A stretch of 25,516 bases of DNA from JARROD01 sp037384225 (GTDB lineage Bacteria > Pseudomonadota > Gammaproteobacteria > Pseudomonadales > Cellvibrionaceae), in the NCBI GenBank assembly GCA_037384225.1, contig JARROD010000025.1, positions 1 through 25,516 of the forward strand, in the 5' to 3' direction. The position numbers were made by a program, and so were the translations under genes. The notes beneath the pieces are model-generated. The model had not been told where the DNA came from, made no database searches, and saw only the letters and a list, made by a program, of their open reading frames with translations. Below are positions 22,289 through 25,516 of this stretch, one piece after another. Each line of letters starts with the position of its first letter. The first letter of the stretch is position 1.

Positions 22289-23728
22289 TTAAAAACGCAT
22301 CTTGAGCCTTAGATTGACTTCACTGTCACCTTCGTTTACCTCCCGGTCCTGGCCGTGGTTTTCCGGTCGTGCCAGAATTGAGCGAAATTCCCCGGTATTG
22401 CTATCTACGGCTTGCCTGCGATCTTTAAATTGTTTTAAGACCACGCCGTAATCCAGAGTCAACTCCAGGTTGTGATTGAATGTCCAGTGCGAACTCAGAC
22501 CGACGCTGGCCAGTTCGCCGTCATTGGGTGCGGCCTGGTATGCCTGGCCGACGCCACGGGGCTGGTACACGGCACCTGCTGCGTTGCGTTCAAACCAGCC
22601 ACCTTCGGCAAAGATAGACAACGCCCATTTATCCAGTGCTGAAGGCCCGGATTCGAGAACCCATCTGTGTTCCAGGCTGGCGGCGTAGTAGGAGTCCACC
22701 AGCACCTGGCCATCTGGGTAGCCTCTAATGGAATTGACGCCGCCGAGCTCTGATTGCTCCTGGGTAAGCAGGCTTTCACCCAGGCTGGTGCGGCCCCAGA
22801 GCCTAAAGCTCGACAACCTGCTGGGTTGATGGCGCCAGAGAACCCCCAGGTCGGCACTGAGAATGCTGTAGTCTTTATCCACACCGGGGCGACCGAGACG
22901 CTCGTATGCGCGGGTGGTGGCTCCGGTCACCGCGGAGAGATTCTTTTCCAGGCGCAATCCACCGTTAACGATGCGGTCGTGATCTTGCTGTATATGCCGG
23001 TAGTAAAGTGCCAAAAAAGGTTTGATGAGGTCCTGTTTCTGTTTGATATCGTTGTAATCCACCTGAATCCGTTGCCACTCCACGCCGGCCTCCAGTGCTG
23101 TGGAGTGGGGGCTGGAGGGTGCGGCATCCCAGACAATTCCGGTTTCGTAACTGGAAACGCTTTCCCGGTAGCGGCTGACAGAGTAATCCACAGCCGTTTC
23201 GTCGCCAGGGCTTTGTTTGGATACTTGCAATCGCCACTGCCATTCGGGTGCGCCGACAAAAGGTGATTGGTACTGCAGGTCTATATAGTTGGCATGGCGG
23301 TTGGTGGAGTCCGGCAGGGCGGCAACACCTGTGCCGAGGTCGTTGAGTGTGTACTTGTCCTCGAGGGTTAACAGCGGGCGTTTGCTGAAGGTAATGTTTT
23401 CGTTCGCAATGTCTGCATTCGGGGTGTTATTCACAGGGGCGCTAACGGTGGTGGTTATGTCCAGACTCCAGTCTTTGGCGGCAGGCGTATGTTCCTCGAC
23501 CATTTCGTCTTCCCACTGTTCTTCCAGGCTGTGCAGGTATTCCAGTTCATCGGTACTCATCGGAGGGGCAACGACTTGTGCATAAACGGGGAGCGAGGAT
23601 AGCGTTATCACACTAAACAATAGTGCAATTGCGAATCGGCAGTTACCTATTGTTGCTGTAGTTTTGCAGCAATGCCGGGTTCTGGGTTGGTTTATGGAAA
23701 GTTTTCCTGGGGTTAGAGCGCAAAGCAT
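22289..23728 (-). CDS. Outer-membrane beta-barrel protein (TpsB/Omp85-like barrel)
   Basis: The 479-aa precursor has a signal sequence (hydrophobic ATIGNCRFAIALLFSVIT.., cut near YAQ, about residue 51). A polar N-terminal part of about 80 residues follows, then many alternating-residue strands. Two-partner secretion transporters (ShlB/FhaC/HecB) share the loop ELGGVNSIRGYPDG (VRGY-like motif), and the protein ends in RLKMRF, an aromatic C-terminal signal for barrel insertion. The N-terminal segment seems too short for the two POTRA domains of a normal TpsB. No partner exoprotein gene is nearby. The start is uncertain: an unusually long N-terminal stretch precedes the signal. It may be a surface-antigen barrel. 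It converges on nadA with 11 nt between the genes. Confidence 0.8.
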   Translation of the reverse strand: MLCALTPGKLSINQPRTRHCCKTTATIGNCRFAIALLFSVITLSSLPVYAQVVAPPMSTDELEYLHSLEEQWEDEMVEEHTPAAKDWSLDITTTVSAPVNNTPNADIANENITFSKRPLLTLEDKYTLNDLGTGVAALPDSTNRHANYIDLQYQSPFVGAPEWQWRLQVSKQSPGDETAVDYSVSRYRESVSSYETGIVWDAAPSSPHSTALEAGVEWQRIQVDYNDIKQKQDLIKPFLALYYRHIQQDHDRIVNGGLRLEKNLSAVTGATTRAYERLGRPGVDKDYSILSADLGVLWRHQPSRLSSFRLWGRTSLGESLLTQEQSELGGVNSIRGYPDGQVLVDSYYAASLEHRWVLESGPSALDKWALSIFAEGGWFERNAAGAVYQPRGVGQAYQAAPNDGELASVGLSSHWTFNHNLELTLDYGVVLKQFKDRRQAVDSNTGEFRSILARPENHGQDREVNEGDSEVNLRLKMRF

Positions 23729-23846
23729 AGCGGGTTCGCCAACTTAGTGTAGTTTTTGCTAATTTTAGTTTATGGCGCGAGTTGGACGCATCCAAGTAGT
23801 CTGTTGTTAATCAAATTAAAAATCAATGCCCTATGAGTCACACTGT

Positions 23847-24491
23847 TCACTGAGTATCAATTTTGTCGCAGGGTTCACTAAAAATCAAATAGGCACAGCG
23901 GCGGGCGCCTTCAAATATGTATTCGGCGCGTTCGACTGTCGCGTCCAGGCAGCGGCAAAATATTTCCATCTCCGAACTGCAGAAATTGCGACAACGGCTG
24001 GCGGCGGCACAAATAGGACAGTGATTTTCCACAAACAGCCATTTTCCTTCGCCCAGTGCAATTGTCTCTGCCATATAGCCCTCCTGGGACCGCAGTTCGG
24101 CCAGGCGCTGGAGCTTTTCCACCAGGGGTAATTGGGGGGCGATTTTATCGCGGTAGAGGGATTCGATCTGCTGTTCACGCTTTTCTATCACCCGCATTAG
24201 CCCCTCTTCGCCAAATGCTTCGCGCACATTTTCGAGTAGGGTCAGGGTCAGTTCAGTATGGCGATCGGGGAAAAAGCGCTGGGCAGCGGGAGTCAATTGC
24301 CAGTATCGGCTGGGGCGACCCACTTTTTCTTTACGGTCAAAAGTAGAGACGAGATCACTGTTCTGCAATTGCTGCAGGTGCTGGCGAGCGCCCATAGGGG
24401 TCATCCGCAGTTGTTTAGCCAGGTCCTGCGCGGTCTGTGCGCCGCGTGTTTTCAGGAGATGGAGAATCCTGTCGCCGCTGTTGGTGGTCAT
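23847..24491 (-). CDS. SufR-like Fe-S-sensing transcriptional regulator
   Basis: A DNA-binding protein of 214 aa. The N-terminal winged helix-turn-helix (about 5-70: ILHLLKTRGAQTAQDLAKQL, MGARQHLQQLQNSDLV, GRPSRYWQLTP) is of the ArsR/DeoR type. The C-terminal half has the spaced cysteines CPICAAASRCRNFC and then CRCLDATVERAEY, with RRCAYLIF, the arrangement of SufR-type regulators that hold a [4Fe-4S] cluster. Its target is unknown. It is divergent from dnaE with 120 bp between. The Fe-S link with nadA is suggestive only. Confidence 0.82.
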   Translation of the reverse strand: MTTNSGDRILHLLKTRGAQTAQDLAKQLRMTPMGARQHLQQLQNSDLVSTFDRKEKVGRPSRYWQLTPAAQRFFPDRHTELTLTLLENVREAFGEEGLMRVIEKREQQIESLYRDKIAPQLPLVEKLQRLAELRSQEGYMAETIALGEGKWLFVENHCPICAAASRCRNFCSSEMEIFCRCLDATVERAEYIFEGARRCAYLIFSEPCDKIDTQ

Positions 24492-24611
24492 ACTCAGGGG
24501 TTACCAGCTTCAAAATCGTGTAAGGATGTCATCATATCGGTATTTGTCCGTATTTGCTAAAATCGCCGCCCAAACCTATCAGTCACCCTTTGTCTGGACC
24601 GATCATTTCCT

Positions 24612-25516
24612 ATGCCCGCTCCCTTTGTTCATTTGCGTGTACACACTGAATTTTCACTGGTCGACGGCCTGGTGAGAATTAAGCCCCTGATTAACAAAGC
24701 ACTGGAAATGGAGATGCCGGCAGTGGCGGTCACCGATCAGTGCAATTTTTACGGCCTTATCAAATTTTACCGGGCTGCCCAGGGGGCCGGTCTCAAGCCC
24801 ATCGGTGGCGCCGATTTCTGGGTCGCGCCGGCCGTCGCCGACGCGCCACCGGCGCTGATTACGCTGCTGGCGATGAACAAACAGGGTTATCGCAATATGA
24901 CCGAGCTGATTTCAATGGCGTACCTAAAGGGTCAACGGCAGGGAGTGGCCTATGTCGAGCGCCAGTGGGTTAGCCGTTACGCCGAGGGCGTGATCGCTCT
25001 GTCGGGAGCTAGATTTGGCGATATTGGCCAGGCTTTGCTGAGTGCTAAACAGAGCCTCGCGGGGCAACTGCTGGCGGGTTGGATGAAGGATTTCCCGGAT
25101 CGTTTTTACCTGGAACTGCAGCGCACCGGCCGGGAGGGAGACGAACACTATTTGCACGCTGCAGTGGCTCTGGCCACTGAGCACCAGTGCCCGGTGGTGG
25201 CGACCAACGATGTGCGTTTTATCGATCAGAGTGAGTTTGAGGTGCACGAAGCGCGGGTCTGTATCGGCGAGGGGCGGACCCTGGATGACCCCCGCCGCGA
25301 GCATCGTTACAGTGACCAGCAGTATCTGCGTTCGCCGGAGGAAATGCTGGAGCTGTTCAGCGATATCCCCGAGGCGATAGAAAATACGCTGGAGATTGCC
25401 CGGCGCTGCAACCTGGATATTGTGCTGGGCAAATACTTCCTGCCCGAGTACCCGATACCTGAGGGAATGACGGAAAACGAGTTTTTCGAGAAGATTTCCT
25501 ACCAGGGGCTGGAAGA
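24612..25516 (+). CDS. dnaE: DNA polymerase III alpha subunit (5' part)
   Basis: This is the replicative polymerase. The frame is open to the window's edge, about 301 codons, so the gene continues beyond 25516. From ATG 24612 the N-terminal PHP domain reads FVHLRVHTEFSLVDGLV and AVAVTDQCNFYGLIKFY, then GADFWV. The next part has LITLLAMNKQGYRNMTELIS, VIALSGARFGDIGQALLS and CPVVATNDVRFIDQSEFEVH, matching E. coli DnaE order and spacing. A housekeeping gene beyond the T3SS border. Confidence 0.96.
   Translation, partial: MPAPFVHLRVHTEFSLVDGLVRIKPLINKALEMEMPAVAVTDQCNFYGLIKFYRAAQGAGLKPIGGADFWVAPAVADAPPALITLLAMNKQGYRNMTELISMAYLKGQRQGVAYVERQWVSRYAEGVIALSGARFGDIGQALLSAKQSLAGQLLAGWMKDFPDRFYLELQRTGREGDEHYLHAAVALATEHQCPVVATNDVRFIDQSEFEVHEARVCIGEGRTLDDPRREHRYSDQQYLRSPEEMLELFSDIPEAIENTLEIARRCNLDIVLGKYFLPEYPIPEGMTENEFFEKISYQGLE

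Noticed and set aside
1..25516. tRNA, rRNA, CRISPR array or intact insertion sequence
   Set aside because: No cloverleaf, rRNA stretch, regularly spaced repeats or transposase was seen in either strand.

Overview
The window holds an almost complete Hrp-type (Hrp1 / Pseudomonas syringae-Erwinia lineage) type III secretion system (T3SS), set beside ordinary chromosomal genes (nadA, a SufR-like regulator, dnaE). Mid-range GC, the gene families and the intergenic repeats suggest a free-living, possibly marine, gammaproteobacterium. Taxonomy is an inference, since no rRNA or other marker is present.

Layout. Positions 1-482 hold an inverted-repeat element and the AT-rich leader of hrpS. HrpS, a stand-alone sigma54 activator, reads rightward to 1412 and meets the leftward hrcU gene across a ~170-bp block of inverted repeats. 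From 12295 down to 1605 (minus strand) runs the order hrpJ-hrcV-hrpQ(sctD)-hrcN-hrpO-hrpP-hrcQ-hrcR-hrcS-hrcT-hrcU: gatekeeper, export gate, ATPase, stalk, ruler, C-ring and switch protein. A 458-bp divergent region separates hrpJ from hrpL, the ECF sigma factor. To the right of hrpL are the remains of a small broken gene, then the pilus operon hrpA-harpin-unknown-hrpB(sctI)-hrcJ-hrpD(sctK)-hrpE(sctL). An intergenic repeat follows, then the operon hrpF-hrpG-hrcC-hrpV-like. nadA, an outer-membrane barrel protein (minus), a SufR-like regulator (minus) and the 5' part of dnaE close the window.

Regulation. Four HrpL-type promoters (hrp boxes, GGAACC/T-N15-CCACNNA) are readable directly: before hrpJ, before hrpA, before hrpF (one mismatch), and inside the long minus-strand operon just before hrpQ/sctD. 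The likely circuit is HrpS -> hrpL -> hrp boxes, but I could not find a convincing sigma54 promoter before hrpL, and HrpS carries GAYTGE where GAFTGA is expected.

Most notable points: the internal hrp box; a probable single-base frameshift splitting hrpO (sctO); a decayed small gene upstream of hrpA whose 3' end contains the hrpA hrp box; an unknown 117-aa protein in the pilus operon that shares a W..L..F..QA motif with the neighbouring harpin; and intergenic elements starting AGGGCCTGTAAA both after hrpS and between the pilus and secretin operons.
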